The notes: generated from the sequence alone by a model not told the origin. Shown: positions 19,895 to 30,209, counted from the first letter of the stretch. The stretch is DNA of 64,000 nucleotides from Bacillus pumilus (GCF_009937765.1 NZ_CP047089.1:1-64000), one strand, 5' to 3'. Translations and numbers: made by a program.

Positions 19895-20842
19895 ATGAAT
19901 ATTAATACGTCATACCCGACAAGTGCGCCTAACAATCAGAACCGAATCGACTATAAAGGTCAATCAGCTATTAAAAGTACAAATGAGGTGATGACCGAAG
20001 CTGATAAACGAATGAAAGTATTAGATGAAAAATATCAAAAAATAAATGAACAAAATAAACGTTTCAAAGATCCTCATGGCCATATATTTGATAAGTATCG
20101 AAATCCAAACTCCCCTTATTTCAGAAATGATTTAACCAAACCGGAAAGAGAGGCGGCTTACTCTATTGAAATTGGATGGGCTAATAGTGGAACAGGAGGG
20201 CATTATAATTCTAATGATGCCGCCTTCCGTAATGAAAAACGGTATGATCCAACCCAAGAAAGTGTAGAAAAGAAAATACTCAATCGTCAAAAGGTCAACG
20301 AACAATTACAAAGTTTATTCTCTAAAAACGGTATAACCATTCCTAAAAACACAAATTTAACTTTTACCATTGACCCGAACAATTTTAAATTAGTGGTAAG
20401 TGGTTCAAAAGACGAATCGCTGACTAAACAAATAGAAGAACTATTAAATACAAGCAACAATACAAGAGAATTATTTTTCCATATTATGAAAAGTAGAAAT
20501 GATGATTCGACTCAATTCACGCCTGATTCTCTTGCTAAATTCCACCTTGTGAATCAAATCAAAACGGTGACAGGCTACAATTTAAAAGACTTAAATATTG
20601 TAAACGGTCAATTTGTAACGGATAAAGGGGTCAATATTTTTGATATATACAAAGAAGATCTCCTGAAAAACCCATACACAGCAGAACATGCACGAATTGC
20701 CGCTTCACATTACGGAGCACAGCTATTTGATCTAGCCAAAAACGGGTTTGATTCTATTCCCGATTTGGTGTTATCTATTGGTTATCAAAACGGGTCGTTA
20801 CATGACATTGGACAAAAGGTGAATTACGGAGTAACAAAATGA
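19895..20842 (+). CDS. Tandem paralogue 1, unknown function (DUF4885-like?)
   Basis: 315 residues, no signal peptide or membrane segment. It is Asn/Lys-rich and partly coiled-coil near residues 25-55 (TEADKRMKVLDEKYQKINEQ). The central and C-terminal parts contain QESVEKKILNRQKVNEQLQ and ARIAASHYGAQLFDLAKNGF. From memory it resembles DUF4885-type Bacillus proteins, but I cannot verify that. Its stop overlaps the next start (ATGA). It shares most of its sequence with the next gene. Confidence 0.6.
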   Translation: MNINTSYPTSAPNNQNRIDYKGQSAIKSTNEVMTEADKRMKVLDEKYQKINEQNKRFKDPHGHIFDKYRNPNSPYFRNDLTKPEREAAYSIEIGWANSGTGGHYNSNDAAFRNEKRYDPTQESVEKKILNRQKVNEQLQSLFSKNGITIPKNTNLTFTIDPNNFKLVVSGSKDESLTKQIEELLNTSNNTRELFFHIMKSRNDDSTQFTPDSLAKFHLVNQIKTVTGYNLKDLNIVNGQFVTDKGVNIFDIYKEDLLKNPYTAEHARIAASHYGAQLFDLAKNGFDSIPDLVLSIGYQNGSLHDIGQKVNYGVTK

Positions 20843-21795
20843 AGATAAATACATCAAATGCTACAGCGGTTCTAAACAATCAGAACGTTACCGATTTCAA
20901 TAGCCATCCAGCTATTAAAAGTACAAATGAGGTGATGACCGAATCTGATAGACGGATGAAAATATTAGATGAAAAATACGAAAAAATTAATGAACAAAAT
21001 AAACGATTCAATGATCCTCAAGACCATATATATAATAAGTATAGAAACCCTTACTCTTCTTATTTCAGAAGTGATCTAACAAAACTGGAAAGAGAAGCTG
21101 CATACACTATGGAAATGAGTTGGGCAAGGAATAATAAGGGTGGTCAATATGACTTTAATGACGCCATCTTCCGTAATGAAAAACGGTACGATCCTACACA
21201 AGAAAGTGTAGAAAAGAAAATACTCAATCGTCAAAAGGTCAACGAACAATTACAAGATTTATTCTCTAAAAACGGAATATCCATTCCTAAAAACACAAAT
21301 CTCACTTTTACCATTGATCCAAATAATTTCAAATTAGTAGTGAGTGGTTCAAAAGACGAATCGCTCATGAAACAAATAGAAGACTTATTAAATACAACCA
21401 ACAATACAAGAGAACTATTTTTTCATATTATGAAAAGTAGAAATGATGATTCTACTCAATTCACACCTGATTCTCTGGCAAAGTTCCATCTTGTCAACCA
21501 AATCAAAACGGTGACAGGCTACAATTTAAAAGATTTAAGTATTGTAAACGGTCAATTTATAACGGATAACGGAGCGAATATTTTTGATCTATACAAAGAA
21601 GAACTCCTGAAAAATCCATATACAGCTGAAAATGCACGTATTGCCGCTTCACATTATGGTGCACAACTATTTGACCTAGCGAAAAACGGGTTTGATTCTA
21701 TTCCAGATTTGGTGTTATCTATTGGTTATCAAAACGGCTCTTTACAAGACATTGGACAAAAAGAGAATTATGGGATTAAGAGAACAATAGATTAA
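20839..21795 (+). CDS. Tandem paralogue 2, unknown function (DUF4885-like?)
   Basis: 318 residues, collinear with the preceding protein and by eye about 80% identical. The most divergent part is residues 60-110; the C-terminal 200 residues are nearly identical. The start overlaps the previous stop by 4 bp, so the two are translationally coupled. This is a recent tandem duplication in which both copies stay open. Function unknown. Confidence 0.6.
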   Translation: MKINTSNATAVLNNQNVTDFNSHPAIKSTNEVMTESDRRMKILDEKYEKINEQNKRFNDPQDHIYNKYRNPYSSYFRSDLTKLEREAAYTMEMSWARNNKGGQYDFNDAIFRNEKRYDPTQESVEKKILNRQKVNEQLQDLFSKNGISIPKNTNLTFTIDPNNFKLVVSGSKDESLMKQIEDLLNTTNNTRELFFHIMKSRNDDSTQFTPDSLAKFHLVNQIKTVTGYNLKDLSIVNGQFITDNGANIFDLYKEELLKNPYTAENARIAASHYGAQLFDLAKNGFDSIPDLVLSIGYQNGSLQDIGQKENYGIKRTID

Positions 21796-21838
21796 CAAAA
21801 CGTGGACGACAACAGGTACAAAACCAGATACCGTTAAT

Positions 21839-21874
21839 AAAAGACTCTATAACAATTGATGTTACAGAGTCTTT
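21839..21874 (+). terminator. Terminator after the tandem paralogues
   Basis: Stem AAAAGACTCTGTAAC-like (AAAGACTCTATAAC/GTTACAGAGTCTTTT) with a T-tract, 44 bp after the second paralogue. Confidence 0.8.
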
Positions 21875-22015
21875 TCTATTGAGATGCGTTGGTTGGCTGT
21901 TCAACGAAACCTCCTCATGGTAATTTTGACTATAGACGATGTTTTTCACTTTTTTATTGGTGAAAATGTTAAAATGATGAGTAGCGTATTTTTTTATGAA
22001 AGGACGGTGCTTGGC

Positions 22016-23380
22016 ATGACGGAACTTCTCGATGACCGGCTGCCGCCGCAAAATATAGAAGCCGAGCAGGCCGTATTAGGTGCTGTTTTTTTAGAACCAT
22101 CTGCGCTCACGCTCGCTTCTGAGGTATTAATTCCAGAGGATTTCTATAGAATGTCGCATCAAAAGATTTATAATGCGATGCTTGTACTTGGTGATAGAGG
22201 GGAACCGGTCGATCTTGTTACGGTGACATCTGAACTGGCCAATACAGATTTACTAGAAGAGGTAGGCGGGATTTCGTATTTAACCGATATTGCGAACTCT
22301 GTCCCAACTGCCGCAAACATAGAATACTATGCAAAAATTGTAGAAGAGAAATCTATTTTAAGACGTCTGATCCGCACGGCGACAACCATTGCACAGGATG
22401 GATACACGCGTGAGGATGAAGTAGAGGATCTGTTGAGTGATGCTGAAAAGACCATTATGGAAGTGGCGCAGCGTAAAAACTCAGGAGCTTTCCAAAACAT
22501 TAAGGACGTGCTTGTTCAGACATATGATAATATTGAACAGCTTCATAACCGAAAAGGCGATATCACAGGGATTCCAACAGGTTTCTCCGAGCTTGATCGG
22601 ATGACAGCTGGATTCCAGCGAAATGACTTAATTATTGTAGCAGCTCGTCCATCAGTAGGGAAAACGGCTTTCGCATTGAACATCGCACAGAATGTTGCGA
22701 CCAAAACGGACGAAAGTGTCGCCATCTTTAGTTTAGAGATGGGATCTGAGCAGCTAGTTATGCGTATGCTATGTGCTGAGGGGAATATCAATGCACAAAA
22801 CCTAAGAACCGGTAATCTGACAGAAGAGGACTGGGGCAAGCTGACAATGGCAATGGGCTCGCTATCTAATAGTGGGATTTTCATTGATGATACACCTGGA
22901 ATCAGAGTAAGTGAAATTCGCTCAAAATGCCGCCGCTTGAAGCAAGAAAACGGTCTTGGAATGATCTTGATTGACTACTTACAGCTTATTCAAGGGAGCG
23001 GACGATCAAGCGATAACCGTCAGCAAGAGGTTTCTGAAATCTCTCGGGCATTAAAATCGCTGGCAAGGGAGCTTGAAGTTCCAGTTATTGCTTTGTCTCA
23101 GCTTTCACGTGGAGTAGAGCAGCGTCAGGACAAACGTCCGATGATGTCTGATATTCGTGAATCAGGAAGTATCGAGCAGGATGCCGATATCGTGGCATTC
23201 CTTTATCGTGATGATTACTACGACAAAGAATCAGAGAATAAGAACATTATTGAAATCATCATTGCCAAACAGCGTAACGGCCCAGTGGGTACAGTATCAC
23301 TGGCGTTCGTCAAAGAATATAACAAATTCGTCAACCTGGAAAGAAGGTTTGACGATGCGGGTGTTCCGCCCGGTGCTTAA
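22016..23380 (+). CDS. dnaC: Replicative DNA helicase DnaC (DnaB family)
   Basis: 454 residues starting MTELLDDRLPPQNIEAEQAV, the conserved start of the Bacillus helicase. I chose the ATG at 22016, after AAAGGACGG, rather than an open upstream extension. The N-terminal DnaB domain is followed by the RecA-like helicase core with Walker A ARPSVGKTAFALNIA, Walker B MILIDYLQL and the arginine-finger region QRNGPVGTV. As a hexamer it unwinds DNA at the replication fork. Its location near purA and yycE is conserved with B. subtilis. Confidence 0.97.
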   Translation: MTELLDDRLPPQNIEAEQAVLGAVFLEPSALTLASEVLIPEDFYRMSHQKIYNAMLVLGDRGEPVDLVTVTSELANTDLLEEVGGISYLTDIANSVPTAANIEYYAKIVEEKSILRRLIRTATTIAQDGYTREDEVEDLLSDAEKTIMEVAQRKNSGAFQNIKDVLVQTYDNIEQLHNRKGDITGIPTGFSELDRMTAGFQRNDLIIVAARPSVGKTAFALNIAQNVATKTDESVAIFSLEMGSEQLVMRMLCAEGNINAQNLRTGNLTEEDWGKLTMAMGSLSNSGIFIDDTPGIRVSEIRSKCRRLKQENGLGMILIDYLQLIQGSGRSSDNRQQEVSEISRALKSLARELEVPVIALSQLSRGVEQRQDKRPMMSDIRESGSIEQDADIVAFLYRDDYYDKESENKNIIEIIIAKQRNGPVGTVSLAFVKEYNKFVNLERRFDDAGVPPGA

Positions 23381-23410
23381 AGCCCAGCTCAAGAAGCTGG
23401 GCTTTTTTTT
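23380..23410 (+). terminator. dnaC terminator
   Basis: Stem AGCCCAGCT/AGCTGGGCT followed by eight T, overlapping the dnaC stop codon. Confidence 0.9.
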
Positions 23411-23510
23411 AATGGATCTACATCGAAAGAATGATTGAAAAACGATCGAAATGAGGAGGAGAGAAAGATTGAGAAATCGTATACTAAAAGAAGAAAAGGA
23501 GTGATGACTG

Positions 23511-23924
23511 ATGAAATTTCAACAGTTCGAAGCCGCTCAATTACGCATCGCACGCCCAACCGTCAACATGGAAGAGGTTGTGTCCTTTTATGAAGAAGGC
23601 TTAGGGCTCAAACGAATAGGCTCGTTTGATCAGCATGAAGGATATGATGGTGTCATGCTGGGGCTCCCTCATCAGCATGTTCATTTAGAAATCACAAAGC
23701 ATGAAGAAGAAGAAAGTTTGCCCGCCCCGCATCCAGAACAGCTTCTTGTGTTCTATATTCCGGATGCTGAGGAATTTCAGCAAATGAAAGAGAGGTTGCT
23801 CTCATTTGGCGGACGGCAAGTCACCTCTACAAATCCATATTGGGAACGGGGTGGAGCAACCATTGAAGATCCAGATGGGTATCGCATTGTGCTCATGAAC
23901 ACAGATGGCATCACCCCTGTTTAA
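23511..23924 (+). CDS. yycE: VOC/glyoxalase-fold protein YycE
   Basis: 137 residues of the vicinal oxygen chelate fold: two beta-alpha-beta-beta-beta halves with YEEGLGLKRIG and VHLEI in the first and YWERGGATIEDPDGYRIVL in the second. It matches B. subtilis YycE in length and in position next to dnaC. The substrate is unknown; such proteins are annotated as glyoxalase/bleomycin-resistance-like. The AAGGAG ribosome site supports the ATG at 23511. Confidence 0.85.
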   Translation: MKFQQFEAAQLRIARPTVNMEEVVSFYEEGLGLKRIGSFDQHEGYDGVMLGLPHQHVHLEITKHEEEESLPAPHPEQLLVFYIPDAEEFQQMKERLLSFGGRQVTSTNPYWERGGATIEDPDGYRIVLMNTDGITPV

Positions 23925-23951
23925 AAAGACTCCCATGCCCGGGAGTCTTTT
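23924..23951. terminator. Bidirectional terminator between yycE and the P450 gene
   Basis: Stem AAAAGACTCCC/CGGGAGTCTTTT with T-runs on both strands, between two converging genes. Confidence 0.85.
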
Positions 23952-23954
23952 CTG

Positions 23955-25160
23955 TTATGAACGAGGTGTGACACGCAGTTTCAGCTCTTTCAGTCCATAC
24001 ATGCTGCTGCTTGTCATCGGAACATAAGAAAGGAGCTCTAGCGCCTCATATCGTTCTATGAAAATCTTTATAGCTGTACATGCTTCAAGACGTGCTAGTG
24101 GTGCGCCAAGGCAGAAATGGATACCGTGCCCGAAACCAATATGAGGATTAGGATGGCGGTGTATATCGTATTCATGTGCGTTTGAAAATTGACGCTCATC
24201 TCGGTTGGCGGAAGCAAGAAACACAATCACATTGTCGCCCCTTTTCAACACTTTCTCTCCAAGTTCTGTATCTTTTGTGACATAACGAACAATCGCAGGA
24301 GCTGGTGCACGAAAACGGACAGCCTCTTCCACCGCACGTGGGATGAGTTCAGGAGATTGGGCGAGCGCTTCATACGCACCAGGCTGTTCTAACAAGCTGA
24401 ACATCATATTGGAGATCAAGTTGGTGGTTGTTTCGTTGCCGGCTAAAAGAAGAAGATTACAAAATGGAATGAGTTCATCTGCTGACAGTTTGTCTCCATT
24501 CTCCTCCGCTTGAATGATGAGGGAAATTAAATCATCACCAAGGTTGTGACGTTTCTTTTCAATGGTGTCTGCAAAAAATGCCATCATGTCAGCTTCCCCT
24601 TTGTCACGTGTTTTCTGCCATTCAGCTACATCCTTCTCACTTTCACTTTTAGGCATGCTGACGAGAATATCTGACCATTCTTTAAAAGATTGTTTATGCT
24701 CTGAGGGCACACCTAAAAGCTCTGCAATGACAATGACAGGAAGCGGATAGGAAATGTCTTGCACTAGGTCAATCTCTTTTTTTCCTTCAAGTTGTGCCAT
24801 CAGTTCATCCATTAATTCATGAATACGAGGCTCCCACAATTTCATGACTCGAGGGGTAAAGGCTTTGCTGACAATGGAGCGGATGCGAGTGTGATTGGGA
24901 GGGTCCATCATCACCATTGTTTTCATCAGTGAATGCTTCCGCTGGTTTTTAGGAGGCTGACTCGAAAAGGTATCTTTATCGATTGTCACGCGCCTTGCTT
25001 CCTCGTAGGTGAATACACTCCACGTTCGGCTGGCTTCGTCAAAATGAACAGGTGATGTCTTGCGCATGTTGGCATACCAATCAAATGGGTGATACGGGTC
25101 CTGCTTGTTTTTTCCTCTTAATAACGTTTTTTGCACGGCACTTGGGGACGTTGTTTCCAT
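23955..25160 (-). CDS. Cytochrome P450, CYP109-like
   Basis: About 401 residues. The heme-binding loop is FGHGIHFCLG with its axial Cys, the I-helix oxygen motif is AGNETT, and the ExxR helix is EEAVRFR. Soluble bacterial class. Overall it follows B. subtilis YjiB (CYP109B1) closely, for example KNKQDPYHPFDWY near the N terminus. CYP109B enzymes hydroxylate fatty acids and steroids or terpenoids. No redox partner is adjacent. The ATG at 25160 is eight bases after AAGGAG. Divergent from a TetR gene, the probable regulator. Confidence 0.9.
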   Translation of the reverse strand: METTSPSAVQKTLLRGKNKQDPYHPFDWYANMRKTSPVHFDEASRTWSVFTYEEARRVTIDKDTFSSQPPKNQRKHSLMKTMVMMDPPNHTRIRSIVSKAFTPRVMKLWEPRIHELMDELMAQLEGKKEIDLVQDISYPLPVIVIAELLGVPSEHKQSFKEWSDILVSMPKSESEKDVAEWQKTRDKGEADMMAFFADTIEKKRHNLGDDLISLIIQAEENGDKLSADELIPFCNLLLLAGNETTTNLISNMMFSLLEQPGAYEALAQSPELIPRAVEEAVRFRAPAPAIVRYVTKDTELGEKVLKRGDNVIVFLASANRDERQFSNAHEYDIHRHPNPHIGFGHGIHFCLGAPLARLEACTAIKIFIERYEALELLSYVPMTSSSMYGLKELKLRVTPRS

Positions 25161-25246
25161 GATCATCACTCCTTATAGTTTGTCAGATGCTTCCTTTTTT
25201 TCGTTGTGTTAGATTAAAGTTAATTCATCAGCTTGGAGGATTCAAC

Positions 25247-25269
25247 CAACAGAAAAGCGAAATCTGTTG
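25247..25269. promoter_or_regulatory. Candidate TetR operator in the P450/tetR intergenic region
   Basis: CAACAGA-N9-TCTGTTG is a perfect 7-bp inverted repeat between the divergent P450 and TetR genes. Its size fits a TetR-family operator; binding by the adjacent regulator is inferred. Confidence 0.5.
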
Positions 25270-25296
25270 AAGAAAGTAGGAAGGGGAGAGCGGCTT

Positions 25297-25878
25297 GTGG
25301 CGGATTGCTACAGAGGGGATAAGCGCGCAACGGAATCAAAGCAGCAATTAAGAAAAGCATTATTTCAATTATTAAGCGAGAAAGAATGGGGGAAGATTTC
25401 TGTACAGGATTTGACGAAAGTGGCAGGCATCCACCGCACAACCTTTTATCAGCATTATGAGGATAAATTTGATCTTGCCCAGCAGGTGATGGATGAGATG
25501 TTTGATGTGATGAAGTGCGCCATTTTTGCGCCTGTACAAGAAGATGATTTAGAAAAAGAGCATCCGGCATATGTATATATTTTTCGATTTTATCAGCATT
25601 TGCAAGAGCATGAAAAGGAGTATCAAATTCTCTTGAAACGAGGGCGAGAGCTTAATATTCATGAAACGGTTCGGGCTTTTTTTGAAGAAAGTTTTTCTTT
25701 GGGAAAAGAGGGGGTTGCAGGCTCAAAGCCTGATCCGCAACTCGTTCCTATCGACATGCAGAAGCAATTCGTTATTTCTGCTTACATTGGAACGGCTGAA
25801 TGGTGGCTGAGGACAGGTAGACCGTATTCACCAGAATTTATGGCAAATTCGATGATTCATTTAATTGAAAATCAATAG
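25297..25878 (+). CDS. TetR-family transcriptional regulator
   Basis: About 193 residues. N-terminal helix-turn-helix QDLTKVAGIHRTTFYQHYEDK and a divergent C-terminal ligand domain with WWLRTGRPYSPEFM near the end, as in TetR_C-like regulators of the DhaS type. I use the GTG at 25297, seven to eight bases after AGGGGAG; an in-frame TTG at 25267 lies inside the candidate operator and has no ribosome site. Probably autoregulated and controlling the divergent P450 gene. Confidence 0.8.
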   Translation: MADCYRGDKRATESKQQLRKALFQLLSEKEWGKISVQDLTKVAGIHRTTFYQHYEDKFDLAQQVMDEMFDVMKCAIFAPVQEDDLEKEHPAYVYIFRFYQHLQEHEKEYQILLKRGRELNIHETVRAFFEESFSLGKEGVAGSKPDPQLVPIDMQKQFVISAYIGTAEWWLRTGRPYSPEFMANSMIHLIENQ

Positions 25879-25925
25879 AAAGTAAGAACTATCAAAAACA
25901 TTGGTTTTACTCAAAATCTCCCTTT

Positions 25926-25959
25926 TTAAGCGCTGAAGAAGTGAGTAAAGCGCTTTTTC
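25926..25959 (+). terminator. Terminator of the tetR gene
   Basis: AAGCGCT/AGCGCTT stem with a 13-base loop and a T-run, about 50 bp after the tetR stop. Confidence 0.65.
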
Positions 25960-25984
25960 TCATATTTAAAACGAACAAAATTTG

Positions 25985-26043
25985 ATTCCGAGATATTAAT
26001 GTTCGGATTTCACGTTGACTTTTTCGGTTTGCATTGATAAAAT
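25985..26043 (+). promoter_or_regulatory. purA promoter with paired PurR boxes
   Basis: TTGACT (26015-26020) and TAAAAT (26038-26043) with a 17-bp spacer form a sigma-A promoter. Just upstream are two opposed PurBox-like sequences: ATTCCGAGATATT from 25985 and, on the other strand, AAATCCGAACATT ending near 26010. Their CG centres are 15 bp apart, close to the usual 16-17 bp spacing. Purine repression of purA by PurR is expected. Confidence 0.7.
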
Positions 26044-26064
26044 AAATGTGTTTGAAAGAGATAA

Positions 26065-27384
<1,320 letters not shown>

Positions 27385-27398
27385 TCATAGACTGATCA

Positions 27399-27437
27399 AA
27401 CACCAGTAAAATTGCACATTTTACTGGTGTTTTTTTG
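27399..27437 (+). terminator. purA terminator
   Basis: Long stem ACACCAGTAAAAT/ATTTTACTGGTGT followed by seven T. Confidence 0.9.
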
Positions 27438-27520
27438 TTTAAATATTTCTTAATTTCTGTAGAACAGGCTTCCGATCATTACCAAAATATGATAACTGTA
27501 TAGGGGGAAGGAGCGTTCTA

Positions 27521-28654
27521 GTGAAAGAAAGAATAAGATTATTAGATATTTTAAGAGGTTTCGCCATATTAGGCACATTGGGGACGAACGTCTGGTTTTT
27601 TGCGTATGCAGGGGATACCTTTGCGACAGATCAGATTGCAGATGAATATGAGAATGGCAGTTTTCTAGAAAGCCTTGTTTCCATGTTCGTCTATGGGAAA
27701 ATGCTCTCGCTGCTCACCATCATGTTCGGTGTAGGACTAGAGCTCAAATACCAGCAGGCCAAAAGAAAAAATACGCTTTGGCCGGGTACATATTTATGGA
27801 TTCTTTTATTTTTATTTATCGAAGGCTTTGTCCATTTTGCACTTGTGATGGAATATGATGTGCTCATGAGTTATGCTGTCACCGGTTTGCTTGTGGCATT
27901 TATTGTACGAGGAGGGAGCAAGCGTATCAAAAGAGGCATGATCTTCTCTGGAGTCATTCATCTGCTTGTTCTGTCCAGTCTGATGGTGTTCGCCCTCTCT
28001 GAAATGGAAACAGCATCGTATGATCAAGGGAGTGAACCCGCGCTGGAAGAGCAGATGCCAGAGACATGGATCTCGCAGGTTCAAGAACGATTGCAACACT
28101 TTTTCATGTACCGGGGGGAAGCGATCTTTATCATTCCAATGAACACATTTTTGTTTTTATTAGGTGTGCGGATGATGAGAGCCGGTGTATTTTATGCAAA
28201 TGAACGCGGGCAGTCTCTACGGAAAAGACTATTCCGAGTCGGTCTGTGGGTGGGGTTGCCGCTGAATGCACTTGTCTTCGTTCCGAACGAACTAGTGGAA
28301 TTCGTGGTGCGCTATGCGTTTTCGCCATTCCTTTCTCTTTTCTATATTGCTGTTATTGCGAAGCTCCTGGCTCACACAGAGTCATGGTTCATGTGGAATT
28401 GGCTTGAATATGTAGGGAAAATGGCGCTTAGTTGTTACATCCTGCAAAATGTCATCTGCTCGGTTCTTTTTTATAGCTGGGGATTGGGTCTTGGCGGACA
28501 AATCAACGCTCCTCTTATCGTATTGGCATGGCTGTTGATTTCTCTTCTGCAAATTACCATATCAGCGTTTTGTCTAAAGGTTTGGAGAATCGGTCCAATG
28601 GAATATATTCGTTCGCGGGCACTTCGCCGGGTGACGATGAAGAAAGCAGGATAA
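27521..28654 (+). CDS. DUF418-family membrane protein
   Basis: 377 residues with about eight to ten membrane segments. The start KERIRLLDILRGFAILGTL and the C-terminal block YVGKMALSCYILQNV, with a following small-residue-rich helix, are typical of the DUF418/YeiB family. The family is of unknown function and has been proposed to be a transporter or acyltransferase-like. Start GTG at 27521 after GGGGGAAGGAG. The small membrane gene 15 bp downstream is probably in the same operon. Confidence 0.8.
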   Translation: MKERIRLLDILRGFAILGTLGTNVWFFAYAGDTFATDQIADEYENGSFLESLVSMFVYGKMLSLLTIMFGVGLELKYQQAKRKNTLWPGTYLWILLFLFIEGFVHFALVMEYDVLMSYAVTGLLVAFIVRGGSKRIKRGMIFSGVIHLLVLSSLMVFALSEMETASYDQGSEPALEEQMPETWISQVQERLQHFFMYRGEAIFIIPMNTFLFLLGVRMMRAGVFYANERGQSLRKRLFRVGLWVGLPLNALVFVPNELVEFVVRYAFSPFLSLFYIAVIAKLLAHTESWFMWNWLEYVGKMALSCYILQNVICSVLFYSWGLGLGGQINAPLIVLAWLLISLLQITISAFCLKVWRIGPMEYIRSRALRRVTMKKAG

Positions 28655-28669
28655 AGGGGAATCGTGACA

Positions 28670-28879
28670 ATGTTTTTCAAAAAAAGTACGAAAAGAGAAC
28701 AAGCGAATGCGCGTAAAGCAGCTGTGTCAGCATTTATCTTTTATCTTCTCGCATTAGGAGGACATGCGCTGTACTCTTATTTCCAGGATGATAAACCGCC
28801 CGTCACCTTTGTGATTCTCATGGCGGGTCTCCTTGTATTTTTCACCTCAGATTGGCTATACAATAAGAGACGTTCATAA
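28670..28879 (+). CDS. Small two-segment membrane protein
   Basis: 69 residues: a basic N terminus (MFFKKSTKREQANARK), two hydrophobic helices (AVSAFIFYLLALGG and TFVILMAGLLVFFTSDWLY) and a basic tail. The ATG at 28670 is nine bases after AAGGGGA; an in-frame GTG six bases earlier is too close to the ribosome site. It follows the DUF418 gene. I do not recognise the family. Confidence 0.65.
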   Translation: MFFKKSTKREQANARKAAVSAFIFYLLALGGHALYSYFQDDKPPVTFVILMAGLLVFFTSDWLYNKRRS

Positions 28880-28908
28880 AAGAAGCCCTCATGACGAGGG
28901 CTTCTTTC
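28878..28908. terminator. Bidirectional terminator between converging genes
   Basis: Stem AAGAAGCCCTC/GAGGGCTTCTT between the small membrane gene and the peroxiredoxin-like gene. Confidence 0.85.
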
Positions 28909-29433
28909 TTATTTCACGCTTTTATATTGACCTTTTAAGTTTTTGCGGATGTACTGAATGATTTTGCGCAATTCGTTGGCATGCGGTCTGCCAAACGGAC
29001 TTGTTTGCCTTTGCTGATAGAGGACTTGGCCCTTTTCGTTTAGTAAGAAATAGGCAGGTTCTCCGTGCACCCCGTGATCTTCATAAGGAGCATCTTCCCC
29101 ATGATAGTGGACTTCGTATGCTTTTAATGAAGTGAGATCCTTGTCAGACATGATGGGGAAGGATAGTCCTTCTTTATCGGCAAATTCCTTCAAGTCATCA
29201 GAATGATCTGTTGAAATCGCCATTAAGTGGATATCCTTGTCTTGAAAGTATGATTGCTGCTGTTCGAGCTCTTTTAATTCTTCTACACATACTGGGCACC
29301 ATGAGCCTCTAAAGAAGACAATGAGGTGCCAGCTTTGATGCTCCTCTAGATGTTTGTGAAAATCAATATGTTCGCCCTGAATGGTTGGAAGTGAAAAATT
29401 GGGCATTTTATCTCCTAATTTGAATGAACTCAT
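28909..29433 (-). CDS. Peroxiredoxin-like thioredoxin-fold protein (AhpC/TSA family)
   Basis: 174 residues. AhpC/TSA redoxin fold with FFRGSWCPVCVEELKEL: a CPVC pair at the position of the peroxidatic cysteine, so either a thiol peroxidase or a disulfide reductase. No signal peptide, so cytoplasmic. The C-terminal half has EPAYFLLNEKGQVLY, the usual strand-turn of the family. Substrate and resolving-cysteine mechanism are not deducible. Confidence 0.75.
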   Translation of the reverse strand: MSSFKLGDKMPNFSLPTIQGEHIDFHKHLEEHQSWHLIVFFRGSWCPVCVEELKELEQQQSYFQDKDIHLMAISTDHSDDLKEFADKEGLSFPIMSDKDLTSLKAYEVHYHGEDAPYEDHGVHGEPAYFLLNEKGQVLYQQRQTSPFGRPHANELRKIIQYIRKNLKGQYKSVK

Positions 29434-29618
29434 ACTGCTTCCTCCTTTTTAAATCACAATGTCACTTGTTTCATGTATAACCAATTTCGTTCGGTCTAAA
29501 ACGTTTCTATGTGTTTGAATAGTCAGAGGTCATGAAAATGAAGGCGATTGCAAGTAGAAGGAATTTGGCAGGAGATTTCAAATCCGACACTTTTTTTAAA
29601 AAAATGTCGAAAAACGTA

Positions 29619-29648
29619 TTGCCATATGTAATTACTCTATGATATTAT
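29619..29648 (+). promoter_or_regulatory. Candidate promoter of the tRNA cluster
   Basis: TTGCCA and TATTAT separated by 18 bp, about 110 bp upstream of tRNA-Lys. The preceding 29434-29618 stretch holds no gene. Confidence 0.4.
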
Positions 29649-29760
29649 AAATCTCGTTGTTGCAAAGGTCTCTGAAACTTGTTAGGATGCGATGTTCCAG
29701 CTTTTTTAAAGCGATTGGTTTGACGCAATACAACTTCTTCAGAATTACTTTTCACAAACC

Positions 29761-29838
29761 GAGAGCCATTAGCTCAGTTGGTAGAGCATCTGACTTTTAA
29801 TCAGAGGGTCGAAGGTTCGAGTCCTTCATGGCTCACCA
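29761..29838 (+). tRNA. tRNA-Lys (anticodon TTT)
   Basis: Cloverleaf with acceptor GAGCCAT/ATGGCTC, D-arm AGCTCAGTTGGTAGAGC, anticodon loop CTTTTAA and T-arm with TTCGAGT; CCA is encoded. The boundaries may be off by two bases. First of a Lys-Glu-Asp-Phe cluster like B. subtilis trnY, between purA and walR. Confidence 0.95.
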
Positions 29839-29844
29839 TGTATT

Positions 29845-29916
29845 GGCCCGTTGGTCAAGCGGTTAAGACACCGCCCTTTCACGGCGGTAACACGGGTTCG
29901 AATCCCGTACGGGTCA
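29845..29916 (+). tRNA. tRNA-Glu (anticodon TTC)
   Basis: 72 nt, acceptor GGCCCGT/ACGGGTC, anticodon stem CCGCC/GGCGG with loop CTTTCAC, T-loop TTCGAAT. CCA is not encoded. Confidence 0.95.
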
Positions 29917-29997
29917 TTGATTTACTTTAGCGTTAAGCTAATTTTTCCTCACTTGCTTGGAAGAGCACCACGATTGCTTTTTCGGGCAAGTTACTGA

Positions 29998-30074
29998 GGT
30001 CCGGTAGTTCAGTTGGTTAGAATGCCTGCCTGTCACGCAGGAGGTCGCGGGTTCGAGTCCCGTCCGGACCGCCA
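29998..30074 (+). tRNA. tRNA-Asp (anticodon GTC)
   Basis: 77 nt, acceptor GGTCCGG/CCGGACC, anticodon stem CTGCC/ with loop CTGTCAC, T-loop TTCGAGT, encoded CCA. Confidence 0.95.
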
Positions 30075-30101
30075 TTTATATTTATTCATCTTTTTGATGA
30101 T

Positions 30102-30174
<73 letters not shown>

Positions 30175-30180
30175 CTTCCA

Positions 30181-30209
30181 AACGCATCTGCAATCGCAGG
30201 TGCGTTTTT
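30181..30209 (+). terminator. Terminator of the tRNA operon
   Basis: AACGCATCTGC/GCAGGTGCGTT stem followed by a T-run, seven bases after tRNA-Phe. Confidence 0.85.
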
